Shown here piece after piece: positions 23,921 through 36,000 of a stretch of DNA of 64,000 nt. The notes under the pieces are model-generated. The model ran no database searches, was not told the origin of the DNA, and saw only the letters and a program-made list of their open reading frames with translations. The DNA comes from Rotaria socialis (Eukaryota; Rotifera; Eurotatoria; Philodinida; Philodinidae). The stretch covers positions 1 to 64,000 of the forward strand of contig CAJNYU010000213.1 in assembly GCA_905331475.1 (NCBI GenBank), given 5' to 3'. The stretch's first letter is position 1. Every line of letters begins with the position of its first letter. A program made the translations under genes and the position numbers.

Positions 23921-25434
23921 ATGGAATCGGATAATGCACACGGCGAAGTGTTTCTATTCACGTCAGAATCAGTCGGTGAAGGACATCCGGGTAAGTAATT
24001 AATTGTATTTATTAAGAATAGTTTCAATGAAATGCAATCATTTCAAGTCGTCTATGTTTTGTTTTGCTCTAACAAATTATCGACTTCAAAATTAAAGATT
24101 GTAAAACAAAAATAATTAATTTTTATTTATGCACAATAGATAAAATCTGTGATCAAGTCAGCGACGCTGTACTCGATGCTTGTTTAAGTCAAGATCCCAA
24201 TGCTAAAGTTGCATGTGGTAAGTTGTTTGATTTTCGAAATGAATACTTGCTATTCGACTATTAAATTCTTTCTCTTAGAATCATGTACCAAAACTGGTAT
24301 GGTTTTAATATGCGGCGAAATAACAACAACAGCTAAACTTGATTACCAAAAAATTGTCCGTGATACAGTACGTGATATTGGTTGGGATTCTTCAGATAAA
24401 GGTTTCGATTATAAAACAATGAATGTTCTTGTTGCACTTGAACAACAATCACCTGACATAGCCCAAGCCGTACATGAAAAACGAGAAGATGAAGATATTG
24501 GTGCTGGTGATCAAGGTCTAATGTTTGGTTATGCAACTGATGAAACTGAAGAATGTATGCCATTAACTGTTACACTCTCTCATCAACTTAATGCTAAAAT
24601 GGCTGAGTTAAGACGTAATGGTGAATTAGATTATCTTCGACCTGATTCGAAAACGCAGGTAAAAGAAAAAGAAAAAGAAACGTGAAACCAAAGAACATTT
24701 TTATTCTAATAAATTTTTTCTCTTTAGGTTACTGTGGAATATAAATTTGATAATGGCGCATGTATTCCTCTACGTGTGCATACCATTGTTATATCTACTC
24801 AACACAGTCCATCGGTTACACAGGAACAATTACGAGATGATCTTCTGAATAAAGTTATTAAAACAGTTGTACCAAAAAATTTGCTGGATGATAAAACAGT
24901 TTACTATTTAAATCCATCGGGTAAATTTGAAATCGGTGGTCCTCAAGGGGATGCTGGTTTAACTGGTAGAAAAATTATTGTCGATACATATGGTGGATGG
25001 GGTGCTCATGGTGGAGGTGCTTTCAGTGGAAAGGATCCATCAAAAGTCGATCGATCAGGTGCTTATGCTGCTCGTTGGGTCGCTAAGTCACTTGTTAAAG
25101 CAAAACTTTGCCGTCGTTGTCTTGTTCAAATATCTTATAGTATTGCTATTGCTGAACCCTTATCGGTATCTGTTTTTTCATATGGTACCTCATCAAAAAC
25201 CAACAATGAATTACTTCGAATAGTTAAAAATAATTTTGATCTTCGTCCAGGTATAATCGCTCGGTAAGTTATATTTACTTTATTAAAATTTTTTTTTTTC
25301 GAATATTGAAAGATTTATTTATTTTTCATAGGGATCTTAATTTGAAAACTCCAATTTACACGAAAACAGCATGCTATGGACATTTTGGTCGACCAGAATT
25401 TCCATGGGAACAAGCCAAAGAACTTAAATTATGA
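23921..25434 (+). CDS. MAT: S-adenosylmethionine synthetase (methionine adenosyltransferase)
   Basis: Makes S-adenosylmethionine from ATP and methionine in the cytosol, the methyl donor of the cell. Five exons: 23921-23990, 24140-24217, 24279-24658, 24728-25263, 25332-25434; the phases agree, giving 1167 nt and 388 residues, close to the usual 390-400. Motifs visible are [15 protein letters not shown] (formed across intron 1), [15 protein letters not shown] for ATP binding, the glycine-rich [15 protein letters not shown] loop and [12 protein letters not shown]. The C-terminal [12 protein letters not shown] is typical. Nothing is missing from the active site, so the gene looks functional. Confidence 0.97.
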
Positions 25435-27060
25435 TAATTTCAAAAGAAAAAAAAACATTCAATTTTATCACATTTTTTTTGTTTTTTTCTTGAGATGACC
25501 CTGTGCTAATCCATCGTTGTTGGTTAAGGTTTTTTTCCGTCGTATGAATCAAACACACAGAGTTATCTGTGTACTTGTTGACTGAGAAGAAGAAAAATAT
25601 GCATTAATAGATATTTAGAATGTTGATCTTATATTTAAAATGAATACCGTTTATGATAATTTTTACACAATAGATTCCATGAATCAATATAAAGACAGTC
25701 TCTGATGTATATAATGGTAAATATTGAAAATTTATTCGATTCATACTCAGGGGAAATTTTTCTTTTTCTTTGATATTTATTAATTTCTACCATGATCGAG
25801 AAAAGGTCAAAGTAGATGTTTTGTTAAGTGTAATGAGAGAATGGTCAATCTATATGTAGTAATTGTGCATAACAGTCAAACATTAGATCTATTACCTTGT
25901 TGACTTGTAATAAAAGCAACTTTAAGTTATTATCAATACAGCTCACGTAACCATGCTTTATTATTAGTGAAAGTGCGCCTAGGGTACTATGAAAGTAAAA
26001 CAAAACCTGGTGCAAAAATCCTTGAAATTTATCTGCTACACATCATTCGCACTTTTCAAGCATGATATGAAATTTATGTCTTGTCTTAATAGTGCATCAT
26101 TTGGAAGATATATTACCATCTATATTCAAAAACATCTAATCGAAATTATTGGATATAAAATTAATTAATTCGCTACAATTGTGGAGATTAAAACAGAAAC
26201 ACGATCCTAGTGCAATCATTTCGAATGCTAACGTTTTCTAGAGTATGATTGGTAATTTATTTCTGTTGTATATTCTTTTCTCTCACGCTATTAAACTCAG
26301 TTATCAGCGAGACAGCAATGTGACAGTACGACAACAGAACGGAACAAAAGGATAATCTCCCTCCGATGGAATCGAATCAACGTTTTCTGCTCTCCGGGGA
26401 GCTGTGCTACCCACTATACTAGAAAGGAGCGTGTATTATTTGTTTGTTTCGTCTTATAATCGAAGGGGAACACTTCGGTCATAACAACTTCAAAGTACCA
26501 TTGAAATCATAACTTTAAAAAAATATTCAGAATGTTTTTCATTTAACCATTAGTTCCAGAAGATTTTCATCTATATTTCGAACTTTGATGACACAATAAA
26601 TCAAGTATCAAAATTTTTATTTATACTGATCTTGGCAATAGTTTTGAATTGATAAATATCACTAGTATATGTTTATTTCGGCCAACTATTAATAACAAGC
26701 GTATCAGTAAACAGCAGAACTGTCCTATTTGTCTAGTAAATATAAATGATTGTAATATGATTAACCTAGAGAATGTTTACTACTGTTAATAAATCGATCG
26801 ATTTGAATTTAGTCATGTTCGTTGTTAAAAGAAAAACATTACATAAATTTTTCTTTTAAATAATATGATAATAAAAATGAAGTTTAATTTAGAAAGAATA
26901 ATTCTAATCAACGAGGTCGCTATTAATCATTCGTACCGTTCACTCTTCGTTTCGGGTTGATGATAACAGCCAACAAATTATAAACCATATCAATCCCTAT
27001 TGGTTAATGGCAACGATCGTACAAATGCATCTATCGAATATTTAACCTATAAAGAAGACG
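25435..27060. other. Intergenic region
   Basis: AT-rich with no supported gene. It holds the tRNA-like fragment at about 26353-26429; the rest shows no structure I can name. Confidence 0.4.
26353..26429 (-). other. Degenerate tRNA-like sequence (pseudo-tRNA or SINE head)
   Basis: On the minus strand an A-box-like TAGTATAGTGGGTAGCA and a B-box-like GATTCGATTCC are about 40 nt apart, and a seven-pair acceptor-like stem (with G-U pairs) can be drawn. The anticodon arm and T stem are mispaired, so I do not call a functional tRNA. It could be a decayed tRNA or the promoter part of a SINE. Confidence 0.3.
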
Positions 27061-28317
27061 ATGACTTTCAAACAAGCTATCTATATTGTTGCAGCTGGTC
27101 GTACTCCATTCGGGACTTTTGGTGGTAAACTAAAAGATTATACAGCTATAGATTTACAAGAAGCTGCTAATCGAGGTGCTTTGAAACAAGCGAAATTATC
27201 ACCTGAAGCTATCGATATTACAATTATTGGTAGTGCTTCTCAAACATCAACCTATGCAATATATTTAGCTCGTCATGCAGCATTACGTGTTGGTGTGCCC
27301 ATTCGTGTACCAGCATTAAATATGAATCGTCTTTGTGAATTTGGTTCTCAGTCAGTTATCAATGGCGGTCAAGAAGTTGAATTAAGCGACTCCAATATTG
27401 TTTTATGTGGTGGAACTGAAAGTATATCACAAGCACCATATGCAGTAAGAAATACTCGAGTTGACATCAAATTAGACGTAGATTGAACATTAGAAGACAC
27501 ATTATGGGCATCTTTAACAGATGATTATTACAAAACACCAATGACTATAACAGATAATTTGTACGATGATCAAAGATTTTGCTAAGAATAATGAAATTTT
27601 ATTTTTAGCGGAAACTTCAACAAAAAAAAATATAAGATAACTCGTCAAGAAGCTGATGAATTTGCTTTACAATCTGAAAAACGTTGGTAACAAACAAATG
27701 ATCAAGGTCTTTTTAAAGATGAAATTGAACCAATAAAAACTAAAGGAAAAAACGGTCAAGATGAAATATTTGATACAGATGAACATCCACGTCCACAAAC
27801 AACTATTGAGCAACTTTCAAAACTACCATTTATATTTATTAAAAATGCTGGCATTGTAACAGCCGGTAATGCAAGTGGAATTTGTGGTGTCGTGCTGCTG
27901 CAAATATTATTTCAAACGAGGATGCATTAAAAAAATATAATCTGAAATCATTAGCTCGTTTAGTAGGCTATCATGTCAGCGGTGTTGAATCGAGTTTGAT
28001 GCGTGTTGGACTTTGTACCAGCTATTGAAAATTTATTAAAAAAAGTCAAGAAACAAGTATCCGATATTGATTTATTCGATATTAACGAAGCATTTGCACC
28101 ACAATTCCTTGCATGTCAAAAAGTATCAAAATTACCAAATGAAAAAAGTAATGTTAATGGTAGTGCTATTGTTCTTGGTCATCCATTGACCGCATCGGGT
28201 GCAAGAATAACAGCAAATCTTGTCTACGGATTAAGACGTCGCCAAGGAAAATATGCTATAGGTGCTGCATGCATTGGGAGTGGTCAAGGCATTGCTTTGT
28301 TATTGGAACGAATTTAA
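27061..28317 (+). pseudogene. ACAA2: Broken 3-ketoacyl-CoA thiolase (ACAA2-like)
   Basis: Similarity to mitochondrial 3-ketoacyl-CoA thiolase, the last enzyme of fatty-acid beta-oxidation, runs nearly end to end but across several frames. The frame from 27061 (VAAGRTPFGTFGG...) stops at TGA 27484-27486 in the middle of a conserved block (the stop is followed by TLEDTLWASLTD). A second stop, TAA, follows EKRW near 27690. Frameshifts occur near 27890 (after TAGNASG) and near 28000. The C-terminal part retains NEAFAPQ, GHP and CIGSGQG. The nucleophile region reads NRLCEFG where NRLCGSG is usual. No introns are seen, unlike the neighbours, which may indicate a retrocopy. An intact parent gene presumably lies elsewhere. 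Confidence 0.88.
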
Positions 28318-29802
28318 ATATATAATTTTCTTATGCAATAGACTGTGATTATTTTTGAAAAACATTTTTACTGATGAGAAGCTAGTAGAAGTATTAGTTT
28401 TGATGGTTCAAACAAAAACTAGAATATCGTCTTGATAGAGATAGCGTTCATTCATTTATTTAAACTTTTTTTCTTGGGTATTGTTTGTGATTTTTGAAGA
28501 TCAAATATTAACTTTGTTGGATGACATTAGTTTCATGGTCCACCAGTGATCAAATATATTGCTTTGTTAATATGAAAAAATTAACCTATGCTTGAACTCG
28601 ATCAGATAATAGTAACCTGTAGTGTTATCATTTTGATTTCAATTAAATATATGAACTATATCTTGATAAATTTATGATTGAAAAAACTCGAATGTATATA
28701 ATAGTGTATACTGAGAGGTTATAAATGCTGATAAAATAAGTTAGAATTATTTGTCCTATGTATATGAAATTTACCAAAGAAACACAACCTATTGATTGAA
28801 TATACACATACAATTGATTTCTCTCGTACAAATGTTTTAAATAAATATGAAAATAAAAATAAAAATAAAAATTCCGTTTTTCTTTGATAGAAAAAATTAT
28901 TTGCGGCTTGTTCGCGTCGAATCTTAGATAAATGCTTTTAGATAAGATTCTAGGCACTTGCTTCATTTCATAATTGTGTAACATATGGAGACCCTTTTCA
29001 AGGTCATGGCTATCGATTATAGGGATTCATTGAGCTCAATTATTAGATAAATAGAGAGAAGAAACAATACTGTGAAATTATATAAAATCTACATATACAC
29101 GAAGCTAATATTTACTTGAGCTTCGTCATCAAATATTACGTTATTTAAATATCATTAATGAACTGTACGTAATAAAAGAATGATTAAATTAAGCGATTTT
29201 GCGACAATTATATTGGTATATTTTTCTTTATTAAGTTGTAAATAAGTGTGCGCTTTATTAAAAAAAACTATGTTTACAGGGAAGAAAAGACGTTGTAGCC
29301 ACACTGTTCTTATGCATGTTTTGAATAGGCGAAAGATTGTCGAAGGAAAAGTAATGGTAGCAGCGGTCGTATTTTTTTTTCGTTCTTTTTCTTTTGGCTG
29401 CTTTTCAGTGGTTGTTATAATATTACATACACTCACACACACACACACACACGCAAGAACATATTTTCTTTTTATGCACAATAATCACAGGACGGCTCGA
29501 GAGACGACACAACAATGGAGTATTATTCCTAGGACATCGGCTTTTTTTGTTTGACGTTTTTTGTTCAACTTTATAAAGACGCGTAGATACATAAATAATA
29601 GCTATTCATAAATATCTTTCACAGTATAATAATATAAGTTTTATATACGATATGCTAGTAGTTTTTTGTTGACGCAAAAATAAGTAGGCATCGTATATCG
29701 AAACATTATGCTTATGTTTCATAACGTATCTGTTTACACGTATACTTTTTGTCTACTTTTGTTTTTCTTTATTTAGGAATAACGAACTGAATAACAATAA
29801 TA
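28318..29802. other. Intergenic region with CA microsatellite
   Basis: No supported gene. A (CA)n run occupies 29434-29452. TTTATTTAG at 29769-29777 could be the acceptor of a 5' UTR intron for the next gene. The overlapping short frames at 29155-29554 on both strands have no recognisable content. Confidence 0.5.
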
Positions 29803-32751
29803 ATGTCATCTTCAACATCTGATTCATCTTTAAATGTTCCACAATTAAACACAATAACCAGTTACATATCATACATTCAACAAAAAAATATTTTAACAAA
29901 AGAGCGTTTTCGTACAATACGTCGATATTTCTTTCAATCAATTGGACTTTATGTTCTTCTATATTATTTGTTTCGTTTATTAATAACATTTTATTTCCTC
30001 CTTAAATCTATACTAAACTTAACATTTCAAATGCTTTCAATAGGTGTTTTCCTTCCATTTAAATTTATTGATTTGTTTTTGCCTAAAACAACTAGTTATA
30101 ATATTTTATTTCCATCAATATGGTTTTGCTCAATTTTATCATTTTTTATTGCAAAATTATCGCATAAAAATATTGAAATTCATTTTGCAAACCGTTTTAA
30201 ATCAATAAAGCGTTATTCGTTTACTGCAACATTTGTCATACTTCTTCTTTTACAATCTGTATTAATTCTTCTGCCACTTACTCAATCGATACAAGAACAA
30301 AGGAAATTATCTTTGGTAAAATTAAAACAAATATCAAATCCATATTTTTCTATTTTATTATTTAGAATTCAACTCCAATCAAACAGCCGGGAATCAATTT
30401 AGCTGAAAAAAAACTTGTTGAAGCTAATACTGAAGCAAATACTCCTAGGAAAAATTTCGAACCTCTCAAAAGAGAATTACACGATCATCAACGCGAAGAA
30501 CTTTCATCAATTAATAATGATGTAAAAACAAACCAAAGCTCAAGAAGTTCCAATGAAAAAGAGGTGATTAATCATGACAATAAGAAGATTGATAAGCAAA
30601 GTAAAAAGACATGTGTCATAGTGGTGACGTCACAGAGAGGGAGCTAGTGGAGAGGCAACCACGTAAGTCTGTCCTACTGACAGATCTGAGTTCGTTCAAC
30701 TGAAATTTTTGACTTACTTGTTAGCTTTCTGAAAGCTAATGATTGATGAATTGCCGTATGATTTTGAGTGTACCTTGAGAAAATTTCTTATTTGATTCTA
30801 GAACTACTACATCGAAATAAATGCAATATAGGTGTGTTCATGCTTAAATTAACTTATAGAAAAATTATTTGAGATTCAGCATGAATGCAAAGTAAATTCT
30901 ATGTTCGGTTTCTGACTAAATATTATTATTACGAAATGGAAATATAATTGTCTCTTGTTATAAATATCATCAATTCCTAGGAGAATTTTTTATATCTTCT
31001 CGTTGTCTATTGAACTTGCTGTTACTTTTGCTATCATCATTCGAACTGTTTTCCATTGCATCAACTCAAGCTATGTTTTCATTTTAAAAAAAGCTCGTCA
31101 TGCAACAAATTGTTATTATTGTTCTTATGCAAATAAATCAATACATTTGAACAGAAAAGAAAAATATGAATCAGTCTGATTTGACCTTCAGACAGTTTGA
31201 GCCAATTTATAATTTTCCATTGAGAGATTAATGTCCTGTGTGTAAACAGAGCAACTTCGCTTCAGATAGGAGCTTAGATCGTCTTAATAAGCGTAATTAA
31301 AGAGCTTTTTTCTCGCGCTTCTTTCATCCAGTAACAACATGAATGTGTATTAGTGTAGAGATTTTGATTGGTTTTTTATATTTATAGCTGTTTGATTCTC
31401 GTGGAACAAATTCAGAATTGGAATCAAATGTTGAAGATGGCTATTCCTACTCAAAAGATTTTGTTAATCAAGACAAGAACACGGCAGACCAGTTAACTAT
31501 TCAGTCGCGAGATAAAGTAAATGTTTAAATTTTAACATTTAAATTTATATTACGAAAAAAATTCATAGCTTTCCCTAGGTAAAGAACGAAGTATATTGTT
31601 ACAAGAGCAAGCAAACTATTTTGTAGATTCTGATGAAGAATTCAGTTCGAAAGTCCTCGAAAAATTATCTCAAATTAACCAAGCAAATATTGAGCAGGTA
31701 AATATTCGAGTTTTCGTTTTCAAATGTAGTATATATCGTATTTTTTCTTCTTTGAAAAGATTGAAGAAATTCTATCAGATAAAACAAAAGAAGAAAAGAC
31801 AAAACTATCCGTTAATTTTAAATCTGAACAACAAAGAACTGAAATATGGCGTGAAAAAATCAATAATTGGCTTAGTGAAGCTTGGAATATTTGGTATCAA
31901 ACTAAACTAGATTTTCAACATATTTTCCCCCTAAGAGCTAAACACACACATATTTTATCTCGGCATGATGTTAGCTCATCTTATCTAGCTTACACAGATC
32001 TTAATTGTTATGATTATACACAACCAATTTATCATTCTCGTTTATCTAAGCAAAAACATGTTGATTTTCTCAATACATACCGTTACAGTTCACCATTTCC
32101 TATTTACATATCAATACTAAAATCGAATGGGCCTCAGTGTTATCGTGATTATCCGAATTCTTTGTGTGCAATTAATTCAAATTCATTTTTCTTAACTTCA
32201 AATATGAAATTGTATCGCAAACTGCAATTTTTAATTATGTTTAGCACACCAATTATTATCTTCATAGTTATCATTAAAATTATAACTTACCGAACACAAC
32301 AGAGAAAATGTACACCCTCGTTCAATGTAAACCCACCGACTGTAGTGAATACAACAAAATATTCATCATCACAAAAAACAACGTCGAATAAATTAAACAC
32401 TATGCGTCCATTAGATGTTAAACTTGAGAGAGAATTACGATCATGGCTTGAACATGAACAAAACGATGGCTACCAAAAACTGAGTGAAGCATGTCGGATA
32501 GCACTCAATAACACATTTTCAAAAAATAAAGTGAGTAATTGCACCCCGCGATTATCAGTAACTCAGTGTAGACTTCAATGTTGTTATCATCTATGGATTA
32601 ATATACGGATAATTTGTTTGCATATTGACTAAACATATGTTCTATTAAATGCAATCAGAAAAATAGTCCTTCTTCTGGTTTATTGATGAGATACTGTTAT
32701 TTTCTGTCAAAAATTATCTGCTTCCTTTCGTTTCTATCTAATGGAACCTAG
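29803..32751 (+). CDS. Unrecognised multi-pass membrane protein
   Basis: Proposed exons: 29803-30315, 30366-about 30563, 31388-31516, 31569-31697, 31760-32530 and a last one at about 32659-32751; all internal joins are phase 0. The end of exon 2 is uncertain (an in-frame TAG comes at 30645), and exon 6 may instead be a read-through ending at 32632. The product is about 600 residues. Exon 1 encodes an N-terminus with three or four hydrophobic segments (about residues 46-75, 103-120 and 143-165). Exons 2-4 are Ser/Lys/Glu-rich and look disordered or coiled. Exon 5 holds a Tyr-rich region with several cysteines, then another membrane segment (FLIMFSTPIIIFIVIIKIIT), then a polar tail with LERELRSWLEHEQ. 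I recognise no family. It lies only 260 nt upstream of the next gene on the same strand. Confidence 0.6.
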
Positions 32752-33010
32752 CATGGTTTGTTTATTTTCCAAAAAACCTCATCAATTCATAGGATAAAGA
32801 GAGATTGCTTTTTTTTTCCTCGTTGCTCTCTCTTTTGTTGCTTTCTGTATGTTTAATGATAAAATGCACACGAGCGAGAGTATAAAAATGAGAAAAATGT
32901 CGAACGGCGACAATCCGATGATAATTTATTGAGTTTCTTCTTTTTTTTTCTCCGCGCACATATGTGCATGGAATATGCAGCAACATAAAATTACCCTCTA
33001 GACGTTGACA

Positions 33011-36000
33011 ATGACTTCGCTTCATCGACCAGTGATCCATAAATTCATTGAATATCAACAGGATAATTTATATCGATTTTTTCATCGTCTAAGTATTTAT
33101 TATAATAATAGCTTTAATTTACACTTACTTGAAAATTTCAATGATTACTTATTATATTTTACAATAATTATCACTATTATGACATGCATCCTTATTCTAT
33201 ACATAATATTCGAATCAAATTTTCTCTTAAAATATCTTTTATCTATTTATTCTCTTAATGAATATTTTTTTTCGAAAAGAAAAAATGAAGATTTTCAAAG
33301 TAAAACATCACTATCTTTTTTAAATTGGCTATTAAATTCTCCTAATCGCATTCAAACACGTTTCTTTAACGAGTTTCTACGTTCATTAAATCAGAAATTT
33401 CTTCACAAAAAGGTAATAGAATATTTCGATCGTATTATTATAATATTTGTTTTTTTTCAAAGTTCATGTATGATTGATTGTGACGCGTGTGTTTTCTTCT
33501 ATTCTAGGAACAACTCAATATAGAAACATTACAATTTGCTAATGCAAATATTCATGATATTTCTCAAACAGCGTTTGAAACCATTGTAAATATTTAATTT
33601 TCTTTTTTTTTTCTCTTGTTGATTTGAATCCTTTTTGTTTTTTGTTCTTCTAAAAAGATTATTAAAGCATCACTCGACATTGTTCATTTAATTTTTAATA
33701 TCATAAATCCAATTAAATATCAACATTATTCCATTGAAATACCGAAATTAACCGGTGAACTGCAGATTTCCGTCACTAGTTCTACGAATCAATATTCTAT
33801 TGAAGTCAAATTTAAGCAAATTCAAATTGATAATGCTGACATTATTGATCCGAAAAATGTAAGATTGAACAGAAGAAAAAAAGGCATGTTCTATTTTGAA
33901 ATCATTATTATTTTTCAAGGTCTTGTCATCTGATGAAAAACAAGAAATTATTAAATTACTGAAAGAAACAATCAAGCAAACTATTGTTCAATGTTGCTGT
34001 CATCTGTTCGACAGTCAAGAAAATAATATTCATGAATCAAAAACGGTAATGTCAAAAATCACTCTTATTTTTTTAGTTAAAAGTCTTTTTCTATTTTCAA
34101 TGATCGATGAATAATGAAAGAAAGGTACTTGAAACCATTAAGACAAAAATACTCTATTTTATAAGTGTGACTCTATTTTAACAAAGTCAAAAGATCGACC
34201 TTACTGAAAAAATACGTAATGAAAAAATGCTTTGATGAAAGCTTCTTTTAAGACTTTATTTGTGGAGAAATGATTACTAAAATTGTTGTACAGTAATTCA
34301 TCGACGACATTAATCTAGTTATATAAAAAGATATGAACTTTATTTTTAAACAGCGGTAAAAAATTCCATTCGATTTTGTACCTGGAAATTAAGAGACGAC
34401 TTCTATTGAGTATAATAAGATGAAGATTACCCATATATATCGATAAACGAAGTATTCGAGCTTACTATTAATATTATTTTAAGGCATCTTAAGCTTGTAA
34501 GAAGATTTTCGTAAGATAAAAAGAAGCCTCGAAATTTCCGGATGAACAAAATTCGATGTAAAATGTTGTTCAACGATATACGGAATAGATTGTATAATAT
34601 CTTGAAAATTTTCATTCAAAATAATTTTCGAAAAAGTAATCATCAATCACAGATAGTTGACAAATCTTGAATGTACTAAACAACGCAAACATGTAGTCCT
34701 CTTGAATAGCTTGAAAGTTGAAATATATGCATGACAGGATACCGTTAAGATTAGTTTTTTCCTAAGGAACACGATTTTTAATTGACATTAGTCCTTTTTT
34801 GCCCCAAAGAATTTCCGTTTTTTTCTGCTTGAAAAGGATGTTTTTTTTTTTATGAAAGGAGGAAAATTTGCTTTTTCTTTTCTTTTCCTTTTTTTGCTAT
34901 TTTGATCGTGCGTCTCGAAATCCTCGAAGGACCTTTATTCTAGTTAATAACTTTTTTTGTTTGGCAGCGCATGTGAAGATGTATGACATGACAGTTTCTA
35001 CATTTAATGAAACTTTGTTTGTATTAGATTGAAAAGTAATGATTAGAAGCAATTTTTCGACATACTTATTTAGCATTCTATTTCCGTACTAAGCTTACGA
35101 AATGATATTTTAAAACAGAGATTTCGATATTTAACTTGAAAAAGAAAATATAAAATGACGGGTAACAAAGGATTTCTTGCGATTTTTAGATTTGTGAATC
35201 AAGAAAGTTTTCTAAGATAATTCTGTTGTTGTTTTGCAGAAGCTTTCAAAAATGCTCTATGAATTTTCAGTATACACGACAAGTGTAGCGAAGATTAATT
35301 GACAGTAATCTAGCTTGTTTCTAAAAAGGCATTGGTGCGTTCAACAGGAAATTCAATGTCGGGCACCAGTTCAGATGATTTTCTATCAATTTATCCATTT
35401 GATTGCCGTGGTCTAAGTCTTGGGAAATTCTATGTAGCACATAGAAATCGATCTTTTCTTTGGCATAAACATCGACTTCTCGATATCTATATAGAGATCG
35501 AATCAAAAATGATTCATCATTTTAGCAGCGATCTATCACACCACTTCGACCTGAACCTTCAAATACCAATCCACAATGTGAAACTCCTGTTCTATCATTA
35601 AACAGTAACAATAATCAACCAATATCTCCGGAAAACGAAGTGAAAAAATTAGTTGTTCGCATTGTTAAAGCTGTTAAATTATACGGTAAATTCGTATTGA
35701 ACTATATATCTAATTAAAAAAGACGAAACTAAAAATAGATGTTGAGCAACCATTTTGTATTGTTGAATTAAATCAGCCCAAGCAAACGCATCAAACGAGT
35801 ATTGCAAAAAATGGTGTTAATCCGTATGTTTGCTATTCTACGCCATAAATCAACATAATTTCAACTGTTCTTTTAGATTTTGGGATGAATGCTTTGTATT
35901 CGACAGCAATAATAAAAGTAATCAAATACGTTTAAAAATCATCGATCGCAAAAAGCCGAATAAAAAACACAGCACTCCTATAAGTTCGTTAGATTATTCT

